Source: Aliivibrio wodanis | Lineage (GTDB): Bacteria; Pseudomonadota; Gammaproteobacteria; Enterobacterales; Vibrionaceae | DNA length: 64,000 bases | Direction: 5' to 3' | Assembly: GCA_000953695.1 (NCBI GenBank) | Contig: LN554846.1 | Coordinates: 1,302,001 to 1,366,000 of the forward strand | Part shown: positions 55,641 through 64,000 of the stretch, piece after piece | Position numbering within the stretch: position 1 is the stretch's first letter | Layout of the letters: the number at the start of each line of letters is the position of its first letter | Position numbers and translations under genes: made by a program | The notes under the pieces: model-generated | Databases searched by the model: none | The model's input: the letters and a program-made list of their open reading frames with translations, nothing else | What the model was told of the DNA's origin: nothing

Positions 55641-56025
55641 ATCTGTAAATAATTAAATTTATTCTATAATTTTAAGAAGCACTCAGTAAATGAGTGCTTT
55701 TTTTATATTTGTGTCTTTAATGTAAATCAATTGAGTGTAGTATAGTTTGGTATGAGTAAGTGTTTGATATTTAGTATGGAGGTAGGATAGGAGCAGAATA
55801 ACAATGGATGCTTAATTCAACCTGAAAGCCATTTAATAGAGAACCATATTTTGAACTATGTGATCAAGGTGATTAAATTGTATTGATGAATACCAACAAG
55901 GTAGGAATCATAGAAAAGAATTAAATCCAGAGTTTTAATAACTAAATCTCATATATTAGTTGGATGAAAAGAAAGAAATCAGCAATAATTCTTTCTATAT
56001 TAATAATTTCAATAAGGAACAGTAT
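55641..56025. other. Intergenic region, fumarase to RND operon
   Basis: About 385 bases. It starts with the fumarase terminator. An inverted repeat AGAAAGAA / TTCTTTCT lies at 55970-55996, just before the first adaptor gene, and could affect its translation. No coding region or RNA gene is seen. Confidence 0.4.
55677..55703 (+). terminator. Terminator after fumarase
   Basis: AAGCACTCA / TGAGTGCTT stem with GTAAA loop and T run. Confidence 0.88.
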
Positions 56026-57060
56026 ATGTTCAAGAAAACGGCCATTGCAGCAGTGCTGGGCTCCGTTTTATTAGCGGGGTGTGATAAACAAGCCCCTGTG
56101 ATAGCAGAGCCTGAATCTCGCCCAGCGAAAATAATGACAGTTTCTGTTGGTAATAATGAAACATCTCGACTATTCCCAGCACAAGCGGAAGCGGGAGACA
56201 AGGCAGTATTAGCCTTTAGAGTTCCAGGACAACTAAATACACTTGATGTGCATGCAGGACAACAGGTATCAAAAGGGGAGTTATTAGCATCGATTAACCC
56301 TGATGAATATCGTTTAATTCAAAAACAAGCCCAAGCGCAATATCAATTAATAGACGTGCAATATCAGCGAGTGAAAAAACTACGTAAAGATAAAGTCGTT
56401 TCAGAGCAAGATTACGATACTGCGGTAGCTAACCGTAAAACAGCGAAAGCGACATTAGATCAAGCAACCGCAAATTTAAGTTATAGCAAACTTATCGCGC
56501 CTTATGATGGCACTATCTCTTTACTACCAGCCGAAAACTTTGAATACGTAAACGCAAAGCAATCGATCATGCATATTCAAACCAATGATCTATTTTTTGT
56601 GGTATTCCAACTTCCTGATTATTTATTACAACGATTCAGCTTTACAGAAGTTGCCGCTACCGTCTCTTTTGATTCGTTCCCTAATGTTAATTTCCCTTTA
56701 GAATTTGAAGAAATTGATACAGAAGCCGACAGTAAAACATCGAGCTATACTGTTAAAATGAGTATGGCTAGACCCACTGATTTAGGTATTCTTCCTGGTA
56801 TGTCAGGTCAGGTTAAAGTTACTATTCCAAGTGGCGAGAATGAAAAGCTACCTCTATCAGCTATTGAGTATGAAGGCGAAACCGCCTATGTATGGCGAGT
56901 TGGCGAAAATGGCGTAATTGAAAAAGTTGAGGTGGAATTGAGTGAAAAACGTCAAGTGATTTCAGGCTTAAACGATGCAGAACAAATTGTTATTTCGGGT
57001 ATCGCTAGTTTAGAAGAAGGCATGAAAGTGCGTAAATGGGTTAAGGAAAGAGGATTGTAA
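56026..57060 (+). CDS. RND efflux periplasmic adaptor 1 (lipoprotein)
   Basis: A 344-residue membrane-fusion lipoprotein. Signal MFKKTAIAAVLGSVLLAGC with lipobox LLAGC (Cys19). Lipoyl, coiled-coil hairpin and barrel domains follow: FRVPGQLNTLDVHAGQQVSK (about 63-82), QAQYQLIDVQYQRVKKLRKD in the hairpin, and KLIAPYDGTISLLPAE for the second lipoyl half. ATG 56026 has an AAGGAA site. The adaptor joins the RND pump to an outer-membrane channel encoded elsewhere. The second adaptor gene starts two bases after its stop. Confidence 0.92.
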   Translation: MFKKTAIAAVLGSVLLAGCDKQAPVIAEPESRPAKIMTVSVGNNETSRLFPAQAEAGDKAVLAFRVPGQLNTLDVHAGQQVSKGELLASINPDEYRLIQKQAQAQYQLIDVQYQRVKKLRKDKVVSEQDYDTAVANRKTAKATLDQATANLSYSKLIAPYDGTISLLPAENFEYVNAKQSIMHIQTNDLFFVVFQLPDYLLQRFSFTEVAATVSFDSFPNVNFPLEFEEIDTEADSKTSSYTVKMSMARPTDLGILPGMSGQVKVTIPSGENEKLPLSAIEYEGETAYVWRVGENGVIEKVEVELSEKRQVISGLNDAEQIVISGIASLEEGMKVRKWVKERGL

Positions 57061-57062
57061 GC

Positions 57063-58142
57063 ATGAAAAAGTTAATGACGCTTTCTTTAATATCCACCGC
57101 TTTGATACTCAGTGGTTGTACACCAGCCCCTGTTGATGTGGTGATTGAGCTGCCAAAAGTCGAAATTAAAACCATAGATTCAGGGTTAGTTGGTGATAAG
57201 TTATACCTGCCAGCAGTTGCAACGGCAGCCGATCGTTCTCATTTAAGCTTTCGCCTTTCTGGTGAGATCACTAACCTTAATGTTAAAGCCGGTGAAACGG
57301 TGAAAAAAGGCCAAGTGTTAGCCGTGTTAGATAAAACAGATTACAACATCAATGTTGATAATGCACGAGCACGATATAACGTAGCAAACAGTCAATATCG
57401 ACGTTCAAAACCGTTAGTTGATAAAGGCTTGCTTGCAAAATCCCAATTTGATGAGTTAGCTGCACAGCGTCAAATTGCCTTAGCAGATTTAGAGTTGGCG
57501 AAACTTCGTCTAAGTTTTACTGAATTAAAAGCACCGATAGATGGCATTATCTCACGGGTTAGTGTTGAACAGTTTGAGAATATCCAAGTAGGGCAACAGA
57601 TCGTAAATATTCATAATCGTAATGCGGTGGATATTATTGTTCAGGTGCCTGATAAATTGTATTCAAAACAGCCAAACAGTGGCGTTGTCGAAAAGATAAA
57701 CGCGACCGTTCGTTTGGATAATGGATCGTCTTATGAGGCAAAAGTAAAAGAATACACGACAGAGCCTGATCCTGATTCAGGAGCATACCTTGTTACTTTG
57801 ACAATGCCGATGCCTGAAGATCAATTTATTTTAGATGGAATGGCGGTAGAAGTCACAACCCAACAAAGTGCATTGAATGAATCGAGTCAGTTTGGAATGA
57901 TCATTCCTATTGAAGCTGTTTTCAATGAAGATGGTGATGCGCTTGATAGAGACGAAAAATACGTTTGGGTAATAGATCCCGACAGTAAAGTAAGAAAACA
58001 AAAAGTAGTGACCACAAAAGCTTCCTCGTTTGGATTACGAGTCGTTGATGGTATTTCAAAAGGCGATCGTATTGTAATTGCGGGCGTCTCTCGTTTACGT
58101 GATGGTATCGAAGTGAATATTATCAATAAGGAGGAGAAATAA
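57063..58142 (+). CDS. RND efflux periplasmic adaptor 2 (lipoprotein)
   Basis: A 359-residue second adaptor with lipobox ILSGC (Cys19). It has the same layout as the first: LSFRLSGEITNLNVKAGETV (about 61-80), hairpin helices, and ELKAPIDGIISRVSVEQFEN for the second lipoyl half. The two are similar but clearly diverged. Two-adaptor RND systems such as Pseudomonas TriABC and Vibrio cholerae VexIJK need both proteins. The stop overlaps the pump gene ATG (TAATG), so the three genes are translationally linked. Confidence 0.92.
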   Translation: MKKLMTLSLISTALILSGCTPAPVDVVIELPKVEIKTIDSGLVGDKLYLPAVATAADRSHLSFRLSGEITNLNVKAGETVKKGQVLAVLDKTDYNINVDNARARYNVANSQYRRSKPLVDKGLLAKSQFDELAAQRQIALADLELAKLRLSFTELKAPIDGIISRVSVEQFENIQVGQQIVNIHNRNAVDIIVQVPDKLYSKQPNSGVVEKINATVRLDNGSSYEAKVKEYTTEPDPDSGAYLVTLTMPMPEDQFILDGMAVEVTTQQSALNESSQFGMIIPIEAVFNEDGDALDRDEKYVWVIDPDSKVRKQKVVTTKASSFGLRVVDGISKGDRIVIAGVSRLRDGIEVNIINKEEK

Positions 58143-61100
58143 TGAGTCAAGAAAAAGGAATCGCAGCTTACTTTATTAATAATAAAGTGGTTAGTTGGAT
58201 GTTGGCTTTGATCTTCATGATTGGCGGTACATCGGCATTTTTTGGTCTTGGACGTTTAGAAGATCCGGCTTTTACCATTAAAGATGCCATGGTGGTAACT
58301 AATTATCCGGGGGCAACGCCAGAGCAAGTTGAAGAAGAGGTCACTTACCCATTAGAGAAAGCCATTCAGCAGCTGACCTATGTTGATGAAGTGAATTCAA
58401 TTTCTAGTCGAGGTTTGTCGCAAATTACCGTAACCATGAAAAACAACTATGGGCCGGATGATTTACCACAAATTTGGGATGAATTACGTCGTAAAGTGAA
58501 CGACTTAAAGCGTCAATTACCACCGGGAGTTGGAGAGCCTACTGTTATTGATGATTTTGGTGATGTATATGGGGTACTTCTTGCCGTCACGGGGGAGGGA
58601 TATTCCTATAAAGAATTACTGGATTATGTTGATTATCTACGACGTGAACTCGAGTTGGTTGATGGGGTAAGTAAGGTCTCTGTTTCTGGCGTTCAGCAAG
58701 AGCAAGTCTTTATTGAAGCCTCTTTGAAACGCATGACAAGCTTAGGCATTTCACCGCAAACACTTTATAGTTTACTGTCAAATCAAAATACCGTATCCAA
58801 TGCCGGTGCTGTGAAAATCGGTTCAGAGTTTATTCAAATTCATCCAACGGGTGAGTTTGAAGACGTCTCACAGCTTGGTGACTTGATCATCACAGAAGGC
58901 GGTGCTCAAGGTTTAATCTACTTAAAAGATATTGCTGAAGTAAAACGAGGTTATGTTGAAGTACCAAGTAATTTGGTTAACTTTAATGGTAACTTTGCAC
59001 TGAACATGGGCGTTTCTTTTAGTGCGGGTGTTAACGTTGTTGAGATCGGCAAACAAGTTGACCAACGTATGCTAGAGCTGCGAGATCAACAACCGATTGG
59101 CATTGATATTTCTGAAATATACAGCCAGCCAAAAGAAGTCGATAAATCGGTGAGTGGTTTTGTGGTCAGCCTTGCTCAAGCGGTTGCCATTGTTATCATC
59201 GTATTGCTTTTCTTTATGGGTGTTCGCTCTGGTCTACTTATTGGATTAATCCTATTAGTGACAGTTTGCGGTACGTTCGTGTTCATGAAGTACTTTGCGA
59301 TAGATCTGCAACGTATCTCGTTAGGTGCATTAGTTATCGCACTAGGGATGTTGGTTGATAACGCCATTGTGGTGGTAGAAGGTATTCTTATCGGTATGCA
59401 AAAAGGCCGAACGAGACTGCAAGCTGCGACCGATATCGTCACGCAAACTAAATGGCCACTACTTGGCGCAACCGTTATTGCTGTAACTGCCTTTGCTCCG
59501 ATTGGTTTATCGGATGATGCAACGGGTGAATATTGTGGAACCTTATTTACCGTTCTATTGATCTCATTAATGTTGAGTTGGTTCACTGCAATCTCTCTTA
59601 CGCCATTCTTTGCGTCTTTATTCTTTAAAGAAACAGTACAAAAAGAAGGTGAAAAGCAAGAAGAAAAAGATCCATACAACGGAATGATCTTTGTTATTTA
59701 TAAGCGATTCCTTGAGTTTTGTATGCGCTACTCAGTGGTAACCATGATTATTTTGGTTATTGCACTTGGCGGCAGCATGTATGGCTTTACCAAGGTTAAA
59801 CAGTCGTTCTTCCCATCATCGACAACCCCAATTTTCTTGGTAGATGTATGGATGCCAGAAGGAACCGATATTCGCTCAACTAATGACACACTTAAAGAAT
59901 TAGAAGAGTGGATTTTAGAGCAGGAACATATTGATCACGTAACCACAACAGCAGGTAAAGGCTTGCAACGATTCATGCTGACTTACGCACCGGAGAAGAG
60001 TTACGCCGCTTATGGCGAAATCATGACAAGGGTTGATGATTATCAAGCCTTACCTGATTTAATGGCGAATTTCCGTCAGCACATTGAAGCCAACTATCCT
60101 CAAGTTCAATACAAGTTAAAACAAATTGAATTAGGGCCTGGTGGTGGTGCAAAAGTTGAAGCGCGAATTGTGGGTGCTGATCCAACCATTTTACGTGACT
60201 TAGCTGCACAAGTAATTGAAGTTATGCATAACGATCCGGGTGCAACCAACGTTCGTCATGATTGGCGTGAGCGTACTAAAGTACTGGAGCCTCAATTTAA
60301 TGAAAGTCAGGCACGTCGTTACGGTATTTCAAAAACAGATGTCAATGAACTGCTTGAAATGGCGTTCTCTGGTAAAGCGATTGGTGTTTACCGTGATGGT
60401 ACAACTCTAATGCCAATTGTGACTCGTTTACCTGAAAATGAACGTGTTGATATCAGCACCATTGAAGGGATGAAGATTTGGAGCCCTGCATTATCACAAT
60501 ACATTCCATTACAACAAGTGGTATTGGGCTACGATGTAATCTGGGAAGATCCACTGATTGTGCGTAAAAACCGTAAACGTATGTTAACCGTAATGGCTGA
60601 TCCAGATATTCTAGGTGAAGAAACGGCGGCGACACTGCAAAAGCGCTTACAACCACAAATAGAGAAAATCGATTTCCCTACAGGCTACAGCTTAGAATGG
60701 GGCGGTGAATATGAATCGTCACGTGATGCTCAAGCGTCGTTATTCCAAACTATGCCAATGGGCTATCTGTTCATGTTCTTAGTGACAGTGTTCTTGTTTA
60801 ACAGTGTGAAAGAGTCGGTGATTGTTTGGTTAACAGTGCCATTGGCACTCATTGGTGTAACTAGCGGTCTACTCTTACTTAATACGCCATTTGGCTTTAT
60901 GGCACTGCTTGGCTTCTTGAGTTTAAGTGGCATGCTGTTGAAAAACGGCATCGTACTTCTTGATCAAATTGAGATAGAAATACACTCAGGAAAAGAACCG
61001 TATCATGCAGTCGTTGATGCCGCATTGAGTCGTGTTCGTCCGGTTTGTATGGCGGCGATCACTACGATTCTAGGTATGATCCCACTATTGCCAGATACCT

Positions 61101-61219
61101 TCTTCAAACCAATGGCCGTAACCATTATGTTTGGTTTAGGTTTTGCAACCGTACTGACCTTGATTGTGGTTCCTGTGCTGTACCGGATGTTCCATAAAAT
61201 TAAAGTCGTCGAATACTAA
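58142..61219 (+). CDS. RND-family multidrug efflux pump (AcrB superfamily)
   Basis: A 1025-residue inner-membrane proton antiporter. Typical RND build: helix 1 at about 15-33, a periplasmic loop with YPGATPEQVEEEVTYPLEKA (about 54-73), six helices at about 330-535, a second loop, and six helices near the C-terminus. The TM4 motif reads LGMLVDNAIVVVEG (about 401-414), with Asn where AcrB has a second Asp. The C-terminal GMLLKNGIVLLDQIE is standard. With two adaptors upstream it resembles VexK/TriC. The substrate is unknown. A terminator follows at 61244. Confidence 0.94.
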   Translation: MSQEKGIAAYFINNKVVSWMLALIFMIGGTSAFFGLGRLEDPAFTIKDAMVVTNYPGATPEQVEEEVTYPLEKAIQQLTYVDEVNSISSRGLSQITVTMKNNYGPDDLPQIWDELRRKVNDLKRQLPPGVGEPTVIDDFGDVYGVLLAVTGEGYSYKELLDYVDYLRRELELVDGVSKVSVSGVQQEQVFIEASLKRMTSLGISPQTLYSLLSNQNTVSNAGAVKIGSEFIQIHPTGEFEDVSQLGDLIITEGGAQGLIYLKDIAEVKRGYVEVPSNLVNFNGNFALNMGVSFSAGVNVVEIGKQVDQRMLELRDQQPIGIDISEIYSQPKEVDKSVSGFVVSLAQAVAIVIIVLLFFMGVRSGLLIGLILLVTVCGTFVFMKYFAIDLQRISLGALVIALGMLVDNAIVVVEGILIGMQKGRTRLQAATDIVTQTKWPLLGATVIAVTAFAPIGLSDDATGEYCGTLFTVLLISLMLSWFTAISLTPFFASLFFKETVQKEGEKQEEKDPYNGMIFVIYKRFLEFCMRYSVVTMIILVIALGGSMYGFTKVKQSFFPSSTTPIFLVDVWMPEGTDIRSTNDTLKELEEWILEQEHIDHVTTTAGKGLQRFMLTYAPEKSYAAYGEIMTRVDDYQALPDLMANFRQHIEANYPQVQYKLKQIELGPGGGAKVEARIVGADPTILRDLAAQVIEVMHNDPGATNVRHDWRERTKVLEPQFNESQARRYGISKTDVNELLEMAFSGKAIGVYRDGTTLMPIVTRLPENERVDISTIEGMKIWSPALSQYIPLQQVVLGYDVIWEDPLIVRKNRKRMLTVMADPDILGEETAATLQKRLQPQIEKIDFPTGYSLEWGGEYESSRDAQASLFQTMPMGYLFMFLVTVFLFNSVKESVIVWLTVPLALIGVTSGLLLLNTPFGFMALLGFLSLSGMLLKNGIVLLDQIEIEIHSGKEPYHAVVDAALSRVRPVCMAAITTILGMIPLLPDTFFKPMAVTIMFGLGFATVLTLIVVPVLYRMFHKIKVVEY

Positions 61220-61243
61220 AATAGACGCATAGAATAAATGTTC

Positions 61244-61281
61244 AAAAGCCCATATTAGAATATCTAGTATGGGCTTTTTTT
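61244..61281 (+). terminator. Terminator of the RND operon
   Basis: AAAAGCCCATA / TATGGGCTTTTTTT stem with additional inner pairs. Confidence 0.85.
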
Positions 61282-61343
61282 GTGATATTCTATCTGTATC
61301 AATCTGGATAATACAAATGCAGTCCACATATTAGGAACAGTAA

Positions 61344-61730
61344 ATGAGCCAATTAGATCAACAAGCAATGGACAAAATCGTAAATTCTCATGAAGAAGAG
61401 CGTTTTACTTACTTTATGAAAGAAGTTGTCGCTAATCGTGAGATTTGGATTTTGACTGATGAACACGGTTGTGTGATGTTGAATACCGAAGAAGAAGATT
61501 GCGTTCCTGTATGGCCAAACAAAGAATTTGCAGAAGCATGGGCAACAGGCGAATGGGATGTATGTAAAGCCGAGTCTATTTCATTAAATAAATGGCATAG
61601 CCGTTGGACGACTGGTCTTGAAGATGATGAATTAGCGGTTGTTGTATTCCCAAATCAAAACGAAGAAGGGCAAGTCCTTTTTCCCGACGAATTTGATTTT
61701 GAATTAACAAAGCAAGAAAGAAAGCGTTAA
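61344..61730 (+). CDS. DUF2750 family protein
   Basis: A 128-residue acidic soluble protein. It carries the DUF2750 pattern: WILTDEHGCVMLNTEEEDC (about 36-54), VPVWPNKEFAEAWATGEWD (about 55-73) and NKWHSRWTTGLEDDELAVVV (about 83-102). Function unknown; the family resembles immunity-type or stress-related small proteins in size only. It has its own promoter region after the RND terminator, and shares a two-way terminator with metC. Confidence 0.85.
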   Translation: MSQLDQQAMDKIVNSHEEERFTYFMKEVVANREIWILTDEHGCVMLNTEEEDCVPVWPNKEFAEAWATGEWDVCKAESISLNKWHSRWTTGLEDDELAVVVFPNQNEEGQVLFPDEFDFELTKQERKR

Positions 61731-61748
61731 TATTGAATTAATATAAAT

Positions 61749-61782
61749 AAAAATGGCGACCCATTTAGGAGTCGCCATTTTT
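61749..61782. terminator. Bidirectional terminator between DUF2750 gene and metC
   Basis: AAAAATGGCGAC / GTCGCCATTTTT stem with 10-base loop; the same stem core is found in the terminator at 29015. Confidence 0.88.
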
Positions 61783-61806
61783 GTAAGTAAAACGATATAA
61801 ACTGAA

Positions 61807-62997
61807 TTAAGCAGATAACATCTCTTGATATCGAGCTAAACCTTGCTCTAAATCTTCAATCAAATCATCCACATCTTCTAGGCCAATATGCACACGGATC
61901 AAAGTCCCTTCAAATTGAGGATGAGCAACGGTTCTTAATGCATTAAAGCTTTTTGGCTCATTTGCTAAGATCAAACTTTCAAATCCACCCCAAGAATAAC
62001 CCATACTAAAATGACTCATGCCATCAAGCAGGGCGGTTGTCGCTTTGCTATCAGACTGTTTTAGTACAAAAGAGAACAAGCCATTACAGCCTTTAAAATC
62101 ACGTTGATAAATATCATTGCCCGGACAGCTTTCAAGTGCAGGGTGACGAACATGATCGACAAGTGGGTGCTCTGCTAACCAATTAGCCACTTTAATACTG
62201 CTTGCTTCATGCTGCTTTAGACGAACGCCCATAGTACGTAAACCACGCATAGCAAGATACGCATCATCAGGTGAAATACACTGGCCCATTAAATAGCTCT
62301 GTTCACGCAGTTGATCCCAGTGCTTTTCATTCGCTACAGCGGTACCAAGCATCACATCTGAGTGACCGACAATGTATTTAGTCGCGGCTTGAATAGAGAT
62401 ATCAACGCCATGATCGAAAGGAGAGAAGTTCACACCGGCAGCCCATGTATTATCAAGCATAACCACAATATCGGACTCATGCGCAATACGAGCAAGTAGC
62501 GGAACGTCTTGAACTTCCATCGTGATAGAACAAGGAGACTCAGTAAACAGCACCGTCGTATTTGGTTTAATTAAATCACGAATGCCTTCACCAATCATTG
62601 GATCGTAATAGGTAGTTTCAATCCCCATTTTCTTTAAAATAGTATCGCAGTAATCACGGGTTGGCTCGTAACAGCCATCAACCATTAAAATGTGATCGCC
62701 CGTTTTTACAAAACATAAAATCGCATTAGCTATTGCAGCCGTACCACAAGGGTATAAGGCACAACCTGCGCCGCCCTCTAACTCAACCATCGCATCTTGC
62801 AAGGCAAAGTGGGTTTCAGTACCGCGACGACCATAGAAAAGAGTTTGTTTGGCACGATTAGCCATGGCATGATTTTTTTCAGCAACGGTATTAAATACCA
62901 CGGTAGAGGCGCGTTGAACCGGTGGATTTACCACGCCTTTTGTCCATTTTTTACTGCGACCGGCGGTAACGTATTTGGTATCTAATTTATCTGACAT
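61807..62997 (-). CDS. metC: Cystathionine beta-lyase
   Basis: A 396-residue PLP enzyme that cleaves cystathionine to homocysteine, pyruvate and ammonia in methionine synthesis. The motif YGRRGTETHFALQDAMVELE (about 55-74) binds the phosphate, VMLDNTWAAG is near 180, and the PLP lysine is in IQAATKYIVGHSDVMLG (about 199-215). The N-terminal TKYVTAGRSKKWTKGVVNPP is typical of MetC. ATG 62997 is chosen to give MSDKLDTKYV; an upstream in-frame ATG 45 bases earlier adds a hydrophobic tail foreign to the family. Confidence 0.93.
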   Translation of the reverse strand: MSDKLDTKYVTAGRSKKWTKGVVNPPVQRASTVVFNTVAEKNHAMANRAKQTLFYGRRGTETHFALQDAMVELEGGAGCALYPCGTAAIANAILCFVKTGDHILMVDGCYEPTRDYCDTILKKMGIETTYYDPMIGEGIRDLIKPNTTVLFTESPCSITMEVQDVPLLARIAHESDIVVMLDNTWAAGVNFSPFDHGVDISIQAATKYIVGHSDVMLGTAVANEKHWDQLREQSYLMGQCISPDDAYLAMRGLRTMGVRLKQHEASSIKVANWLAEHPLVDHVRHPALESCPGNDIYQRDFKGCNGLFSFVLKQSDSKATTALLDGMSHFSMGYSWGGFESLILANEPKSFNALRTVAHPQFEGTLIRVHIGLEDVDDLIEDLEQGLARYQEMLSA

Positions 62998-63151
62998 CTG
63001 AATCCATTCAATAATAAGTAAATAATATCTCCATAAAGCCAAAGTGAAGACGAAATATCAAGGATTAAAACGAATTCCTGTCGAATAATTTTTTATTGCT
63101 GCTAAAATTGCACTATCTAGATTAAATGTTGAATAAAAGAGTTTAATAATC

Positions 63152-63502
63152 ATGCAACAGAATGAATTTGAAACACTAGTTAAAGAGTTATGCCAAAAAG
63201 AAAACCTTCCTCAAGTGCTAGAAGCATTAAAAGCATGCGAAGACCAAGATATTGTTGATGCAGCACAATCGTTAGCGGGTCAATTCCGTCTTGCTGAAGT
63301 AGAAGGCGAGCAACGTATTTATCATGTATTTAATGATGAAGACGAAAATGGCGAAGCGCAAGAACTTGCAGAGTGGATCATGAACGAAGGTGACGACGTC
63401 ATTAAATTCGTTGCTTGGTTCTTCTATGCAATGTTCGACATCAAGCAAAAAGAAACCTATCAAGCAGCAGGTAAAACATACCAGCAGCCAAAGCGTTCTT
63501 AG
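63152..63502 (+). CDS. Small acidic conserved-looking protein
   Basis: A 116-residue cytosolic protein, strongly acidic, that I cannot assign to a named family. Two helical parts (LVKELCQKENLPQVLEALKA and GDDVIKFVAWFFYAMFDIKQ) are separated by an acidic stretch DEDENGEAQELAEW. It begins at ATG 63152 behind an AGAG-type site and is followed by a clear terminator at 63528. Divergent from metC. The last gene before the type I methylase. Confidence 0.7.
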   Translation: MQQNEFETLVKELCQKENLPQVLEALKACEDQDIVDAAQSLAGQFRLAEVEGEQRIYHVFNDEDENGEAQELAEWIMNEGDDVIKFVAWFFYAMFDIKQKETYQAAGKTYQQPKRS

Positions 63503-63527
63503 TTACTGTTTAGAACCCATTACTTTC

Positions 63528-63559
63528 AAAAGCCAATGAATTGATTCGTTGGCTTTTTT
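63528..63559 (+). terminator. Terminator after small acidic gene
   Basis: AAAAGCCAA / TTGGCTTTTTT stem with a 12-base loop. Confidence 0.8.
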
Positions 63560-63698
63560 CTTATCTATTGTCTACGTTTATCTTACTGTTTGATTGCCCC
63601 CAACCCCATAACCCCGTAAAATTCGCACATATCAATTCGTTTGAATAAACCCGTACCACTTTGTACGAGTTTGCCCCTAATTTAATAGGCACAATTGC

Positions 63699-64000
63699 AT
63701 GACTAACAAGCTTTCTCTTCAACAGCTCGAATCCTTCTTATGGGAAACCGCCGACATTCTTCGTGGCAATATGGATGCGTCTGAATTTAAAGATTACATC
63801 TTCGGCATGATGTTTTTAAAGCGTCTATCGGATGCGTTTGAAGAATCTCAAGAAAAAGTCATTCAATACTACCTAGATAAAGGCAAAACACAGGCACAAG
63901 CACAAGAGTTAGCGAATGATGAAGACGAATACGACAGCACCTTTTTTATCCCAGAAAACGCTCGTTGGTCAGTGCTTAAAGATTTAAAGCACAACATCGG
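63699..64000 (+). CDS. hsdM: Type I restriction-modification methylase subunit HsdM, 5' part
   Basis: The first 100 codons of an N6-adenine methyltransferase subunit; the gene continues past the right edge. The sequence [40 protein letters not shown] and KRLSDAFEE is the N-terminal HsdM helical domain that precedes the SAM-binding core. HsdR and HsdS are expected downstream. The upstream gap contains C-rich runs and the inverted repeat CGTAC / GTACG near 63650-63667, a possible operator or junction. Type I systems are typically carried in variable islands. Confidence 0.92.
   Translation, partial: MTNKLSLQQLESFLWETADILRGNMDASEFKDYIFGMMFLKRLSDAFEESQEKVIQYYLDKGKTQAQAQELANDEDEYDSTFFIPENARWSVLKDLKHNI

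Noticed and set aside
1-64000. CRISPR array, prophage, rRNA or tRNA genes
   Set aside because: No regularly spaced repeats, phage structural genes or tRNA cloverleaf sequences were recognised by eye. A tRNAscan or CRISPR search could still find something missed.

Overview
The window looks like chromosomal DNA of a Vibrionaceae gammaproteobacterium, most likely Aliivibrio (A. fischeri/salmonicida/wodanis group). The DNA is AT-rich. Gene order and protein sequences match Vibrio and E. coli relatives: hinT-ycfL-lpoB...thiK-ycfP-ndh, ldtD-mepK, asnS, sbcDC, sdaAC, btsSR. Genus is inferred from family resemblance only; no rRNA or tRNA gene is present to confirm it.

Layout. 1-2.5 kb: the start of an OmpA-type barrel protein and a chemoreceptor. 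2.8-14.3 kb: the hinT / COG3014 lipoprotein / ycfL / lpoB cluster and its usual continuation thiK-ycfP-ndh. The two parts are separated by about 5.5 kb holding yggL, a methyltransferase and a small catabolic-looking cassette: TSUP transporter, beta-hydroxyacid dehydrogenase, a broken Fe(II)/2-oxoglutarate dioxygenase and a divergent MocR regulator. 14.4-24.7 kb: RhlE-type helicase plus a small partner, a CstA-family transporter next to BtsS/BtsR-type pyruvate-sensing genes, acetate permease SatP, HtpX protease, a YehS-like protein and a dicarboxylate/amino-acid symporter. 25-31 kb: an exported nucleoside-deaminase-like amidohydrolase, peptidoglycan enzymes LdtD and MepK, AsnS and QueD. 31.4-37 kb: a tightly coupled five-gene MacAB/TolC-like exporter operon. 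37-39.1 kb: an endonuclease/exonuclease/phosphatase gene split by an intact 1018-bp IS1595-family element with a perfect 8-bp target duplication. 39.3-48.3 kb: sbcD-sbcC, a hotdog thioesterase, a DUF2000 gene and a tandem pair of TyrP-like permeases behind a long structured leader. 48.3-55.6 kb: an orphan gene, L-serine deaminase and serine transporter, NudL, PabB and class I fumarase. 56-64 kb: a two-adaptor RND efflux operon, DUF2750, MetC, a small acidic protein and the start of a type I methylase gene (hsdM) that probably opens an accessory defence region.

Themes. Several units import and use small carbon compounds: CstA-like transporter/BtsSR (pyruvate), SatP (acetate), SdaC/SdaA (serine to pyruvate), fumarase and the TyrP pair (aromatic amino acids). 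CRP-like sites precede satP and sdaC. Two independent envelope export systems (ABC type and RND type) are present. Genome decay shows in two places: the dioxygenase gene (in-frame stop plus loss of its middle) and the IS-split nuclease gene.

The least ordinary non-coding signal is the roughly 0.5-kb leader before the first TyrP-like permease. It encodes a 54-residue peptide whose second half is packed with Phe codons. The last codons of that peptide are perfectly complementary over 12 bases to the sequence touching the permease ribosome binding site, an arrangement expected for peptide-controlled translation.
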